A stretch of 32,721 bases of DNA from Hyphochytrium catenoides. Lineage: Eukaryota > Sar > Hyphochytriomycetes > Hyphochytriales > Hyphochytriaceae. Position 1 is the first letter of the stretch. Each line of letters begins with the position of its first letter. The notes under the pieces are model-generated. The model saw nothing but the letters and a program-made list of their open reading frames with translations. It was not told the DNA's origin and did no database searches. The DNA is taken from NCBI GenBank assembly GCA_900088475.1, contig FLMG01002847.1:1-32721 (forward strand), read 5' to 3'. The translations under genes and the position numbers were made by a program. Of the stretch, positions 1 to 10,500 are shown piece by piece.

Positions 1-353
1 CTGGTGATGAAGGCGGCTAGGACCACTTCTGTCCTTTGGTCACTAACCGTCGTCGGCCTGATTTCTTCCTGGCAAGTAGTGGCTTGAAGCCCGGCGTTGC
101 TCCCTTTCTCTTCCGTCATAGAGCAGTTCTGCGTAGTAAAGTGGCGAACCGCCGAGGGCTCGTGAGGATCCACTCTGCCATAGGAGTTAAGATCTAGTTT
201 TTGCTTGAGAAGATGAGGATCGATCCCGGCTCCCCTCTGATAGTCTGGCCCAACCGATGACTCGGCTTGCCATGAGAACCATAGGAGACTCAGCAGGGAA
301 ATCAGTAAGATTCCTACCATGGAAGGTCGTCTGACATGAGGTGATAGCTGCAT
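1..353 (-). CDS. 5' part of a possible secreted or membrane-anchored protein (runs off left edge)
   Basis: The minus strand stays open from an ATG at 353 to the window edge (117 codons plus 2 bases). The first residues look like a signal sequence: a basic start (MQLSPHVRRPS), then a hydrophobic stretch (VGILLISLLSLLWFSW), then a polar QAESSVG that could follow a cleavage site. A second in-frame ATG at 320 would give an even more typical signal peptide. The rest is hydrophilic with a few cysteines and no domain I recognise. The frame is also open for some distance upstream of 353, so the true start or an upstream exon is uncertain. The alternative is a chance ORF; the length and signal-like start argue against that, but only moderately. 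Confidence 0.42.
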   Translation of the reverse strand, partial: MQLSPHVRRPSMVGILLISLLSLLWFSWQAESSVGPDYQRGAGIDPHLLKQKLDLNSYGRVDPHEPSAVRHFTTQNCSMTEEKGSNAGLQATTCQEEIRPTTVSDQRTEVVLAAFIT

Positions 354-1783
354 GTCAGAATAGGTAGTAAGGTATCGTGGACGAGAAGATCGAAGTAGTA
401 ACGCTAACACTAGTCCGAGAAGAGTCGACCGGGTTGGCTGTCAGAGATCAAGAAGCGCAAAGTCTAATGGAAGACACTCTCTGAGCAATTGACATCCAGA
501 GGTCCGGGATTCTCTTCTGATCAGGCCACTGCAGCATAAATCACCATGCCAGCGGCAGTTCACATCATCATAGGGAGACGACCACAACAACTATCTTAAC
601 GCGCCTCCCCCACCACAGCTGCGCCAGAAAGTCGGAGGAGCTTACGGAGAGACCCCTTCAGAGAGAATCAACGGGCCGGAGGCTGCAACCCCTCCTTAAG
701 GCAGGTCTCTATCTTCCATGAAAGCATGGTCTGGTCTCCTAGATCTCGAGGCCGCAGATGCAGCTTCTTCGGCACGAATCTCTCTGCAGAGAGTTCGCCG
801 CGCCAATCTGCCGCTTTGAGCTTCAACATCTCTTGGAGCCGCTAACGATCACTACACACACACGCAACGTCTATACCGAACTACGCGTTACAGCTACTAC
901 GGCCCACTACTGTTTTACAGCAGAGCATACAACGGCAACGAAACGTCACGGTCCTGCTCAGCTACCAGACGGTCTGCCATCTCTGTCTCTCTGTTGGGCC
1001 GTCCGCAGTGTGGCAGAGGCTGGATCATCACTCATCATGCTGCTGCTGCTTCGTCGGTTGTAGGGGCCAACTAGGGCTTCTTCTTCCCTCCTCCTCCCCC
1101 TCTATCCTCACAGCTCTTGCCTCTCTCTCTCTCTCTCTCTCACCTCTCTCTCCTCTCTCTCTCCCCCTCTCTCTCTTCCTCTGTCTCTTCCTCTGTCTCT
1201 CTCTCTCTCTCTCACTCCCCTCTCTCTCTCTGTCTCTCTCTCTCTCTCCTCTCTCTCTTTCTCTGTCTCTCCCTCTCACCTCTCTCTCTCTCCTCTCTCC
1301 CTCTCTTTCTCTCTCTCACTTCTCTATCGTACGTTGCTCTCTGTCTATTCAGAGGCACTACCGTCTCATCCCTCCCTCAATCGCCCTCCGTTCCTCCTGT
1401 TTCCAGCAACCTCAGCTGTCCTCAGTCCTCTGACCCCTGAAGGACTAGGGTTGCCTTGCTGGAGCAGAGGTCCTTCCTTTCATAATCTATAGACAAAAGC
1501 TCGCGCTTGTGTTGTTCCCCTTGGTCAGATTCCTCCCTCTTCTTTTCGTCGCGTTCCAGCTTTCTCTTATCGCAAGTAGCCCTTCCAAACACTGGTGGTG
1601 CGACCAGTTGCCTTAGTTATGGGACTGTAGATGTCTGGGTTTGATGTGAGCCATAGCTGGGTAGTAGGAATGAGGCCTGGAGCTCCATGAACGAAGGCTT
1701 CATAAGGAGTAAAACTGGAGTAGTAAGTCTTCAGATATCAAGCAGAGCCGATTATAGATCGGCAAGGTCCCACCAGCATCGCG
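354..1783. other. Intergenic region with a long CT tract
   Basis: No coding exon could be supported here. The region separates the left-edge minus ORF from the ankyrin gene starting at 1784, so it should hold both 5' ends. It contains a large pyrimidine tract (about 1121-1322). The ORFs found across that tract are low-complexity Ser/Leu or Arg/Glu translations. I see no convincing TATA box or RNA gene. Confidence 0.5.
1121..1322. repeat. (CT)n pyrimidine tract
   Basis: About 200 bp of almost pure pyrimidine on the plus strand, mostly CT dinucleotides broken by TCC, TTC or TGT. It is the longest such tract on the left side and lies upstream of the ankyrin gene. Similar tracts recur throughout the window in introns and spacers. 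Confidence 0.9.
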
Positions 1784-3091
1784 ATGGCGTTGGAGGATCA
1801 AGCAGGCGTTGTAGCGCTAGGCAGCGTTATGCTAGCGCAAGGTATGGGGAAGGAGAAGGACGAAAGGCATGCATTCAGAAAAGTGCTGCAGCCAGAACAC
1901 CGCAGTGCTTACGACACTACGGGGCTCATCTACTGCCAGTCTTGTGGAGTACTGGCTGAGCTCTGCTGCATAGAAACTGTCTGCGACTACGTCTCTCAGT
2001 CTCTCTGCGGACAATGCTTCGATACCATCCATTCTAAGCCTCTGTGGAAGGTAGAACCGTACTTAGTCAAGCTCTTCCCGTTTGGCTCCGACTTATCTTA
2101 ACTCTTGACGCAGCTTACGGGGGAGTTGAGCGGAATGCCCGAGAGCCTCAGCTGTGAGATTGGATATGGTGACAGCACTCAAAACAGGCTCATTCTCAAG
2201 GAGAACGGACCCTTTGAGTTTCCCAATCGCATACGCGAGGGCTTTCTACATGCTCTGCAGGTCCTGCGGCATCCGAAGGGCCAGACCATCACCTTCCAGA
2301 CGGGAAAACACGGGGGCGTGATGGTTGGAGACCTGCACATCAGAGCTGAATGTCACGGTAAGTTGAGCTCGGGCATGGACAGCTGTCGTATCAAAAGCCG
2401 CTGTTGAGGCCTTCACTCTGATATTGGAACCGTTAATCTTGCCGATAGAGAACCGCTTCAGCATCGGCGGTAGGCTGCGTGGCCTTGTGGATGACCCTGA
2501 GAGCTTCGTCACCCTCCGCTGCTTGCCGCACATGGATGAGCTAACTCTGAGAATGGACGGAAAGTTCCAGTTCCCCTCCAAACTTGACACAGAGCAGAAG
2601 TACGAGGTGAAGATTATCCAGCAGCCGTCCTACGCTAAGTTCTGGGTAAGGAACGCGAAAGGGACTGTCAAAGACACCAGCATACGAGAGGTTGAGGTCC
2701 TAGGTGAGTCGGTAGATTTTTCTCTCCTATCTCTTTGTTGACGGTTGGCAGGAAAGCTCTTTTGGAGCAAAAATAGCTTCTTGCTCAAACAAGGTCTGCT
2801 GCTCTACCGTCGATGCAGAGCAAAGATGCAATAGCAGAATCTTTGAGGCGGCTGCTCTTGGTGACCTTGATCAGGTGGAGCTGATCTGGGACAATGGACA
2901 TGAAAGAGATGCGACGGATCTGGTAGGATGCTTGCTCACGGCTCATGGGCTGAGGCAGCAATGAGGCTAAGAAACGCTGAAGATGGTGGACTGAGGCAAT
3001 CAGAGCTAGGCAGGGAAAGCTCAACTAAGAAATAGTATACAAAGAGCAAAACGGAGAGAGGACGGGGGTTGGAGAAAAGGAGAGAGAGAAA

Positions 3092-3124
<33 letters not shown>

Positions 3125-4675
3125 GGAGAGAAGGGAGACACAGAGCGAAAGAGAGTGAGAGAGAGAGGTCACAACCCTGCAGCTGGCTAACGGAGCGCCC
3201 CTTGTTCTTCTTTTCGAGACAGTCAGGCTGGCTGCCAGTGCACATCGCCGCCGTCAACGGGCACGCAAAGCTTGTGCAGTTCTTTATCGAGAGCTATTTG
3301 ACTGAGGAGGTCAGCATAGAGAAAGGCAGTGATTGCCCAGATAAGGTTCGTCTGTCCCTCTATATCTTTCCTGAGGATTCTTTCTTCACTCATTGCCCTC
3401 CTAGTTTGGCTGCACCCCTTTCTTGCTGGCAGCCTCCAGAGGTCATGAGGCTTGTACAAGGCTATTAGTCAAGGCGAAGTGTAACATCTGGATAAATGAT
3501 CAGGTGAAAGTCCATGCCACTGTTCGGACTTTCCCTGCGTTCCATAGCCGCTCAATGTCCTCCATACAGGCAGGCAGGACGGCCCTCCACCTCGCCGCCT
3601 TGGGCGGGCATCTGAAGCTAGTTGAGTATCTCCTGGAGCTAGGACTCAAACCTGCAGCGTTAGATATTGTAGGTGATGATGACCCTGCAGAGCATATGGG
3701 TCGATATTGACCCAGACTCATTCCCCTTAGGCGGGCTGCACCACCGTCTTGTTGGCTACCTGTGCGGGTCATGCAGAAGTAGTTGGGGTCCTTTTGGCAA
3801 AGGAGAAGTCTCTCTTAGAGACTCCAGATCAGGTAAGTGGAACGTTGTCTTTTGAAGGATGACGCTTTGTCTGGCGCTGATGGCGTTGCGATGACAGTAC
3901 GGGAGCACACCGCTGATAGAAGCTGCAAGTCATGGGCACACTGCAGTCTGTGAGGTTATCCATAGTCCATTATTACGTCCTTAGCGCCGTCGAGTTCTCT
4001 CTTACGATCGCTCTCCTCCCTTTAACGTCCTAGGTTCTCCTAAAGCTAGGTGCTAATGTTCGGGCTCGCGATAAGGTAAGGGACCAGCCCGCTGGCTCAT
4101 CATATCTAGCGCACTATCCAACTCTCCCTGCCTCCTTGCCAGCGGAGATTGACACCCCTCGCCCGGGTAAGGACATGGAGAGAGCCAACAAGCCACGTGT
4201 TACCTCTCTTCGGCGGCTGATGACTCTGTACAGGCCTGCATGGGGAACCATTCCGCCACGGCAGAGCTCCTTATCAATAGCGGGGCGGATCCGAATGTGA
4301 TACTTCAAGCCCGGAAAACCCTTCTGATGACGGCATGTGAGCTGAGTCTGCCAGAGATTGTTGCGCTGTTACTGCGGCATGGCGTGAGCTTGGACCGAGA
4401 GGATGCGGTACGAGGAGCTAAAGAGTTATTTGTTGAATAGACACGACCAAGGTTCAGAAGAAGTGAAAGGGTAGAGAAGAAGAAGAGGGATGGACATTGG
4501 ATGAGAATGGCTTCCGTGAAGCCTGAGCGCGCGTTTTTCCCCTCAGTACGGCAGGACAGCGCTGGACTATGCAAGGGAGAAGTATCAGCTGGATAAGAGC
4601 TTCCAGAACGACTCCATTCTGGAGCTTTTAGGAAACACGCCAGAAGAGAGACTGTCGCCAGCCCGTCAACTTTGA
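1784..4675 (+). CDS. B-box-like / bacterial-type beta-repeat / ankyrin-repeat protein (13 exons, 572 aa)
   Basis: Exons: 1784-2050, 2114-2357, 2449-2703, 2819-2922, 3223-3345, 3405-3503, 3570-3668, 3731-3832, 3898-3954, 4034-4075, 4143-4166, 4234-4407, 4547-4675; all introns are GT-AG and phases agree. Residues 51-83 are Cys-rich (CQSC, CC, CGQC, then His), like a B-box-type zinc site. Exons 2 and 3 encode two copies of a beta-strand repeat with G-x-L-x-G near the start, then G-x-F-x-FP, then a QxP-like element and N/H-x-x-G. This pattern resembles repeats of bacterial surface proteins. From about residue 258 to the end are eight or nine ankyrin repeats (for example GRTALHLAALGGHLKLVEYL). Ankyrin domains bind other proteins, so a cytoplasmic scaffold is likely; no signal peptide or membrane segment is seen. 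The target is unknown. Exon 4 entry and the first exon are the least certain parts. Confidence 0.83.
2114..2703 (+). repeat. Two tandem beta-repeat domains encoded by exons 2 and 3
   Basis: Each copy is about 80-85 residues. Both show G-x-L-x-G-[ML], a run of alternating hydrophobics, L-x-x-(D/E)-x-(G)-x-F-x-FP, then a Q/H-P element, and a closing hydrophobic-acidic strand. Exon 3 (255 nt) is a symmetric phase 1-1 exon equal to one copy; exon 2 encodes the other. The family resemblance to bacterial repeats is from memory of their consensus and has not been tested by a profile search. Confidence 0.6.
3074..3168. repeat. (GA)n purine tract in intron 4 of the ankyrin gene
   Basis: About 95 bp of near-pure purine on the plus (sense) strand inside the 300-bp intron 2923-3222, the longest intron of this gene. 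The tract accounts for much of the extra length compared with the neighbouring 59-160 bp introns. Confidence 0.85.
4143..4166 (+). other. 24-nt micro-exon of the ankyrin gene
   Basis: Eight codons (RRLTPLAR) between two 67-bp introns: acceptor ...CTTGCCAG before it and donor GTAAGG after it, both phase 0. Without it, the next exon begins in the middle of an ankyrin repeat (ACMGNHSATAELL). With it, the canonical TPL-x-x-A-C-x-x-G-H start is restored, and this exon plus the next total 198 nt, exactly two 33-codon repeats. Confidence 0.8.
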
Positions 4676-4906
4676 TAGAACTGCGGTATAGAAATTTGAA
4701 GAGTGAGTGCCGATTCGTACAAAGAGGGCGGCCAAGAGAGAATATAGACATAGAGAGATGAGAGACGGAAGAGTAAAGGAAGAATCAACCCCAGCGCTGG
4801 GATGAGTTAGTGAGAAACGGAGACTGGCACACCGAGACGGGGAGAGGAAGAAGCGCATTCCAGGAAAGAAGAGAGAGAGATAATGAGCTTGGTTTCAACT
4901 CTTCCG

Positions 4907-6501
4907 TCATACCTGTCTATACTTCTGCTCAAAAATGAAGCAAATCCGATTCTCCTGACAATCCTTACGCCTCACTCTGTGCGATGCGCCCTGGATCCGA
5001 TTCTTTGTTGCAGCCTGAAGTGCCTTGCCACCAAACAAAACTATCTCTTTCCTAGATTGACAGAGGTTCTCTACCTGGACAACGGAGGGTCAGCTAAGGA
5101 AGATGCGGCCTTGGGCAGGTATATACTAGGAGTTGGAAACGTAGACAAGAGACGAGGGCACAGGGACAGTTGAATGGGAAGAGGAGACGGCTTGAAGGAG
5201 AAAGAGTTAGGAGGACCAAGCTTTGGAGAGAGGCTTTTGCCAGAATGTCGACGCACCTCCAGCCAGGCTTTGGACTTCAAGTCATAGACTTCAAGGCCAG
5301 GAATATCAGCCACAGGCTCCGCAATGAAGAGACTGGGATCTACGTGCTCTGAAGAGAACGAGAGAGAGTTTAGAGTGATTTCCCTTAATCTCCGGTCTGT
5401 CTCCCTATGAAGGGTTAGCTATGTGCCAGTCTCGGCTCCAATAATAGTACGCTCTTCCTTTTGACGGCCGTTGCTCCTTCCTGACTCGGTTCTCCAGCCC
5501 TCTAGGGAAAGCGTCAACCGCCGCACGTTCTCTTTTCCCTGCACACTGCTCAAACAGACCCGTGCCCACTATTTCTCCCTCCTGTCTCTCTCTCTCTCTC
5601 TCTCCTCCCTCCCTCGCTCCTCCCTCTCTCGGTGTCTCTCTCTCCCCTCTTACCAGAAGAAGGGTCGCAGTGTCTCTTCTGTTCACCCAGCATCCATCCT
5701 TGTTGCTCCTAATCCCAGAGCTCCGACAAATGTGTCAATTCCTCAGTCACCTGACCTGCAGCATAATCACTCTCTCTCTCTCTCTGTGTCTCTCTCTCTC
5801 CTCCCTCAGTCCGTCTCACCTGTCACATTCATTAGCTCCTTATAAGCGGAGTTTGGATAGTGGAGCGCATAGCACACAGAGAAGTCTTCATCTTCGTTGT
5901 GCTCTTCATAAAAAAAGAGATCCTCAGGTGCCTCCTTATGCGAAGCCAGCACCCCCAGCGCCCTATCACAGAGCCGCTTCAGCAGCCCACAGAGGCGCAA
6001 GTAGGCGACCCTGAAGCTCTCTGAGGGCCAGGACTGACTCTCAGGCCGTGCCACGTGAAGACGGAAGGCCTCTCTCATGGCCATCAGCTCATACCCGCAG
6101 TACCACATCGGGATGCCGCGCTCATTGAAATACTTTGTACTTCCAGTCGAGCTCTTCTTTGCCTCTGGGGAAGCTCCAAGGAAGAAGCTCTCCAGCTCTT
6201 GGACGCATGCGTTGTAAGCCGACTCCATGGCGCCAATATCTGTCAGCACCACGAAGGAATGGGCCTGTAGGAGGCTCCAGAGCTTGGGTGCATTGCGTCT
6301 GGAGAGCTCCTTTAGCGACATCCGCGGGATCTCTATATCACCTTCAGATCTGGAGGTTGCGCACTCATTCCCATCCGTGGAGAGCAGGTAGCGATAGTGC
6401 AGGGGCAGCGTATTGTCGTCCACTCCAAGCAGCGCAGGGGCCTCATAGCTCGCCAAGCGAGGCCTCTCGCCAGCAGAGGTGCTGGGAGGACTGCGGCCCA
6501 T
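4907..6501 (-). CDS. 2-oxoglutarate/Fe(II)-dependent oxygenase, isopenicillin N synthase-like (313 aa)
   Basis: Exons on the minus strand: 6501-5820, 5348-5257, 5074-4907; phases 1 and 0 agree. The enzyme should couple 2-oxoglutarate decarboxylation to oxidation of an unknown small substrate. The N-terminal part has the dioxygenase entry pattern (APKLWSLLQAHSFVVLTDIG). The iron ligands are H229-V-D231 (EHVDPSLF, just across the first splice) and H290 (GASHRV), 59 residues apart. R301 (ENRICFIFEQ) fits the 2-oxoglutarate carboxylate site. PGLEVYDLKSKAWLEV is the usual strand before it. The length is normal for the family. The stop TGA lies inside a donor-like CAG-GTATGA, so a spliced alternative end is possible. 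Convergent with the ankyrin gene, 231 bp between stops. The upstream ATG choice is the first in-frame one. Confidence 0.86.
5577..5815. repeat. CT-rich tracts in the first intron of the oxygenase gene
   Basis: Two pyrimidine blocks on the plus strand (about 5577-5650 and 5769-5813) lie in the 471-bp intron 5349-5819 of the minus-strand oxygenase, so the transcript would carry GA-rich RNA. The sequence between them looks unremarkable and holds no exon that keeps the frame. Confidence 0.8.
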
Positions 6502-6809
6502 GCTTTGGTACGCAGCAGAGACTGTGCTAAGCTCGGCAGCTTCCTGCCACTCGTCTCTGTCTTCTTCCGTCCGCCAACAGAGGCTCTGCTGACAGTGCTT
6601 TGCCGTCTTCTGTGCTTCTGTGCCTGGTGCTGTCTCTGCCTGACCATCAGCTGTCCCTCAGCAGGCTCGAGAGATGATAGAAGCGAGAGGGAGAGAGAGA
6701 GCGAGGAGGAGAGAGAGAGAGAGAGAGCTAGCGAGCGAGTGAGCGAGACAAAGAGAGAGAGGGAAAGACAGAGAGAGAGTGAGAGAGAGGGAGAGTGGGA
6801 GAGAGACAC

Positions 6810-6840
<31 letters not shown>

Positions 6841-7542
6841 AGAGAGAGAAAAGCAATGATGCGATCATGTCCAGCACCAATCGCCCATCCGTCCTCTATT
6901 CTGTAAATCAATTAGCAGAGACGGTGGGTGGGATGCACAGATTCTCATTCACATCATCATCTCTCTCTCTCTCTCTCTCTCCCTCTTTCTCTCTCCTCTG
7001 AGCTCGAGAAAGCGGCGCCTCAAACGCTCGAAGACTCTGAGTCCAGATGTTGGCGGATGGACTGCGAATGACTGAGGATTAGACAAGGATGGACCTCAGC
7101 TCTATGGCTTACTAGGCGTAGCATAGGCTTGGCGGAGAAGCGGACGAAGCGCGGTAGCAAGAGGAGAGACATGAGAGGACAGGGCTAAGGCCAGACACTG
7201 TTGCCGTGTGAGATGAGTCTCTGGAGCTCGCTGGTCCTTCCTCCGAGGCATGCCTGCTGTCCGTGATGAAGAATTCAGTGGGAAAGCGCTCGGTATTCTG
7301 TCTGATCCCATTGTTCTCACTCATTATGGAGCATAAATATCTATCTGTGTGGGCTGCCACTGTCTTCTGACCCTCTTCTCCCTGCTACTGACTCTGTCCT
7401 AACCTTGGAGCCTTCCTCGTGCTCTAGTCCTCTCTCTATATATATACACTGCATGCCCAATAAATACTAGTTGACTGCTCCTCAAGCTAGTCGGAAGACC
7501 TAGGGAACTGTCTAGCCCCTGCCCCTGTCGCTCTCTGCCTCA
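6502..7542. other. Spacer between oxygenase 5' end and coiled-coil gene 3' end
   Basis: About 1 kb with no supported exon. It holds a purine tract (about 6680-6852) and a short CT tract (about 6959-7000). ORFs at 7102-7360 on the minus strand have no recognisable motif and no splice path into either neighbour. The oxygenase promoter should lie here; an AT-rich patch at 7437-7465 is visible but has no clear role. Confidence 0.5.
6680..6852. repeat. (GA)n purine tract
   Basis: About 170 bp of mostly GA dinucleotide on the plus strand, just upstream of the oxygenase start. It is read as Arg/Glu-rich or Ser/Leu-rich low-complexity ORFs on the two strands, which are not taken as genes. Confidence 0.85.
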
Positions 7543-10500
7543 TCAGATCCGCGGAAACTTGACAGGATCAGCCTGAGAAAGCTCTTGGCTCTGCAGCACA
7601 AAGTCGGTGATGCTCTCTGGCGGTCCCTGTTCTACCTCTTGTCCAGCGGTACTCCTCTTTTCATGTCCCTGATGTGCTAGCTTTGGAGGCGAGACGCTGC
7701 TCTTCTTGCCAGGGCTGTTGCTTGGCATTTTGAAGCCTCCCTTGTACACGAAGTTCGAGCCCTGGGGATTCATCATGGGCCTTATGCCGTCCTGAGCATG
7801 CAGGACGGCGCCCTTGTTGTTCTCATCGCTTGTCAAGTCATTGAGAGCTCTCAAGGGAGAGCCGGGGTCTGGGGCTCCTCCTGGCTCCAGAGCACGGTTG
7901 CAGGTGCCACAGACAGGAATGACGCCTCGGTACTTAGAGAGAACGGGCCCTTGATCTGTGCTCTTAGTGCCGTAGCTGTAGCCCAACAGAGAGGTCTCAA
8001 TGCACTTCATCAGGCAACCAAGGAAGTGGACCCGCTCTTCCTGTTGAGGTCCGAACAGTGAAGTAGGGAGGATGTGATCAGTAAGACAAAGGGAAAGGCG
8101 GAAGGCCGGGAAAACATGGCCGTCGTGAGAGAGAGAAAAAGAGAGAGAGAGAGAGAGAGAAGAGTTACGATTACAGAAGTATAGGAAGGACAGGCAGTTC
8201 GGATTGGCTGACAAGCTGGCTTAGCTCTCAGTGTCGACGTCTCTCTTTCCTTTCACTGGACACTCAGCTGGCCGTACACTCTACATATATACTTGTGTCC
8301 AAACGCGATAATTTGCACTATCTCCCAAGCAATCGGTATATCTCTCTCTCTTTGGCAGCATGTCACTCATCCACTTCGTCTTGTATGGTGTCTACTATGG
8401 CCCTCAAAGGTCACCTGCGCGGGCTGAATGGGCTCCGGATTCAAGTTGTTGAGCTTGTTTACCAGCTTTTGATAGAACTCCACCGCTACCTTCGTCTTCG
8501 CGTCATGAAGGCTCTTCTCCAGGTCCTCCACCTGGAACAGCAGGAAAGGACAAGGAGAAGTGCTAGTGTAAGACGAGACGTGATGACATTGATGGTAGTA
8601 ACAGGCATACGGGAGATAGAAGGGAGAGGACGGAGGAGTGTCCTCCTAGATGGGAAAGGCTAAAGGCCTGCGAAGTTCTTTAATTATCCAAAGATGACGG
8701 CGGAAGCTGTTAAGGGACAGGAGATAGGCCAAGACTGTGCGTCTCACCTTGTGATGCACGTTGGATGCACCAGCGACCTTCTGCGCAGGTTCATTGCAGA
8801 CAGTCCTGCGCAAGACTTCAAGCTCCGACTTGACAGCAAACAGCTCCGCCAGATGTTGACCCACCCTGTAGAGAGAAGAGAGAGCGATAGCGGGAAACAA
8901 GAAGACAAGGGCATAACTTCAGCAAGCACCATCAAGGGAAACTACGGGAACGTTGAGAAGGAAGAACAGGCAGGGCGGACACTAGAAGGTAGAGACCTCA
9001 GGCCAGGCGCCATCATCTGCAGACGAGGATAGAGTAGAAGAGGACAAGAGAGACACAATTGAGGCATTCTCCGACTCGGTCCCCGTACCTTGAGCTGTAC
9101 TCATAGCCTTCGAATGCCTTTCCACTCTTCTCCACATTGACGCACTTGGTGGCCAGGCTGAGCACCAGGGCGGCTATTTCCTCATCGATATCGGACATAC
9201 TGAGACTTCGCAAAGAGAGGGAGCTCTTTGTGAGACGAGAAAGAATAGGTGCTTTTTCAATTATCAGAGCGTGCACTTTGCTGAACTTCTCCTGGTGGGA
9301 TAGGAAGGTCTGCTTGAGCTCTTCTAGGCTTTCTGTCGTGTGGTTGAGCAGCTTGTGATGGGTGGAAGCTTCCACATCCAACAGCCTTATCTTCTCTTTG
9401 AAAGCCGCTAGATGGTCCAAAAACATCTCCTGACTCTTCTCAATCTTCGCGGCTCGCTCTCGACTCTCAGCAATAAAATTCTCTAACGCGCTTTCTAGGC
9501 TAGGAGACAGTAAGGTAAGAGCTTGGTCTTCGGTAGTCTTTCAAATCTTTGGTCACATCTTGACTCCTAGTGTCCTTAGGGCTGCATTCTCTCTTTTCTC
9601 TCTCTATTCTTGCTCTCTGTCTGCCTTTTCTCTTTCCTTTGTGTGTGCCTCGCTTTCTCTCTCTCTCTCTCGCTCGGTCGCTTGCTTTCTCTCTCTCCCT
9701 GTTATTCCCTTACGCAAATAACTCTGGGAATGGCCCATACCTTGGTAGCTTGATTCTAACCATAGGTTCTATGGCATCAAAGCGCATATCTGAGCGCATG
9801 AATTCTTCAGCCACTTTCTGTTGGAAAGCTCTCTGACTGGCGTCAAACTGTTTCAGCACTTCAATGTCCCTCTCGAGCTCTCCGATCATCTCCAGCCGGC
9901 CACTCTGGGCCTGCAAGCTAGCGGCTACTTGCTCCACCTGTTGTTTCACCTCGTCAACCATGGGCTGCAGCTCGCTTGAGAGCTTCGCACAGGACGCTTC
10001 CACGGTCCGAAGGGCTTCCTTAGTGGCTGCCGCTTCATCTTCCATTTTTATGGAAAGCTTCTTACTAGAGTCTTCAATGGCCTTCATAGAGAGGCCCTGA
10101 GCCTTGGTCTATTCAAAAGGTAAAGAAAGAGTGAAAATGACGTGAGGGCATGACATGAGGGATAGACGACTCCAACCCAGGTAAGAAATTTGACTGCCCT
10201 GAACCCAAGGCACCGGAAGATTCTCAGGTAGAAGACGCCAGTGTGAAGGACTGGCGTTCTAGGGAAATAAAGACAAGGCGAAGGCTAAGACGAAAGCGAC
10301 AGACAGAGGCGTGAGAAACTCGATTCAGACAAGGGCTTGAGACCAACCGTTTCCTGCACTTCCTTCAGTTCTTTCCCCAGCTCGTTTTTCCAGCGTTCGA
10401 AACCTTGATTGACCTCAGCTTTAAGGCCTCCGAGCGCCTGAGCGTTGGATGATTTCATGGCCTCAAGGGAGGTAGCCATATCCTTCCTTAGTCCTGTTAG

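Noticed and set aside
1008-1440. Overlapping Ser/Leu-rich and Arg/Glu-rich ORFs on both strands
   Set aside because: They are translations of the CT tract; all frames are open because the dinucleotide repeat contains no stop codon.
2704-2818. An extra small exon (about 2753-2793) in the ankyrin gene
   Set aside because: It would require a 25-bp intron next to it; skipping it keeps the same phase with a normal 115-bp intron.
5471-6014. Plus-strand ORFs of 124 and 150 codons
   Set aside because: They consist of CT-tract translation and antisense of the oxygenase exon; the minus strand carries the real conserved protein.
6333-6911. 192-codon minus ORF and 169-codon plus ORF upstream of the oxygenase
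   Set aside because: Mostly GA-tract translation plus an out-of-frame shadow of the first oxygenase exon.
7102-7360. Two overlapping minus-strand ORFs (72 and 82 codons)
   Set aside because: No motif, no fitting splice sites towards either neighbour, and two frames open equally.
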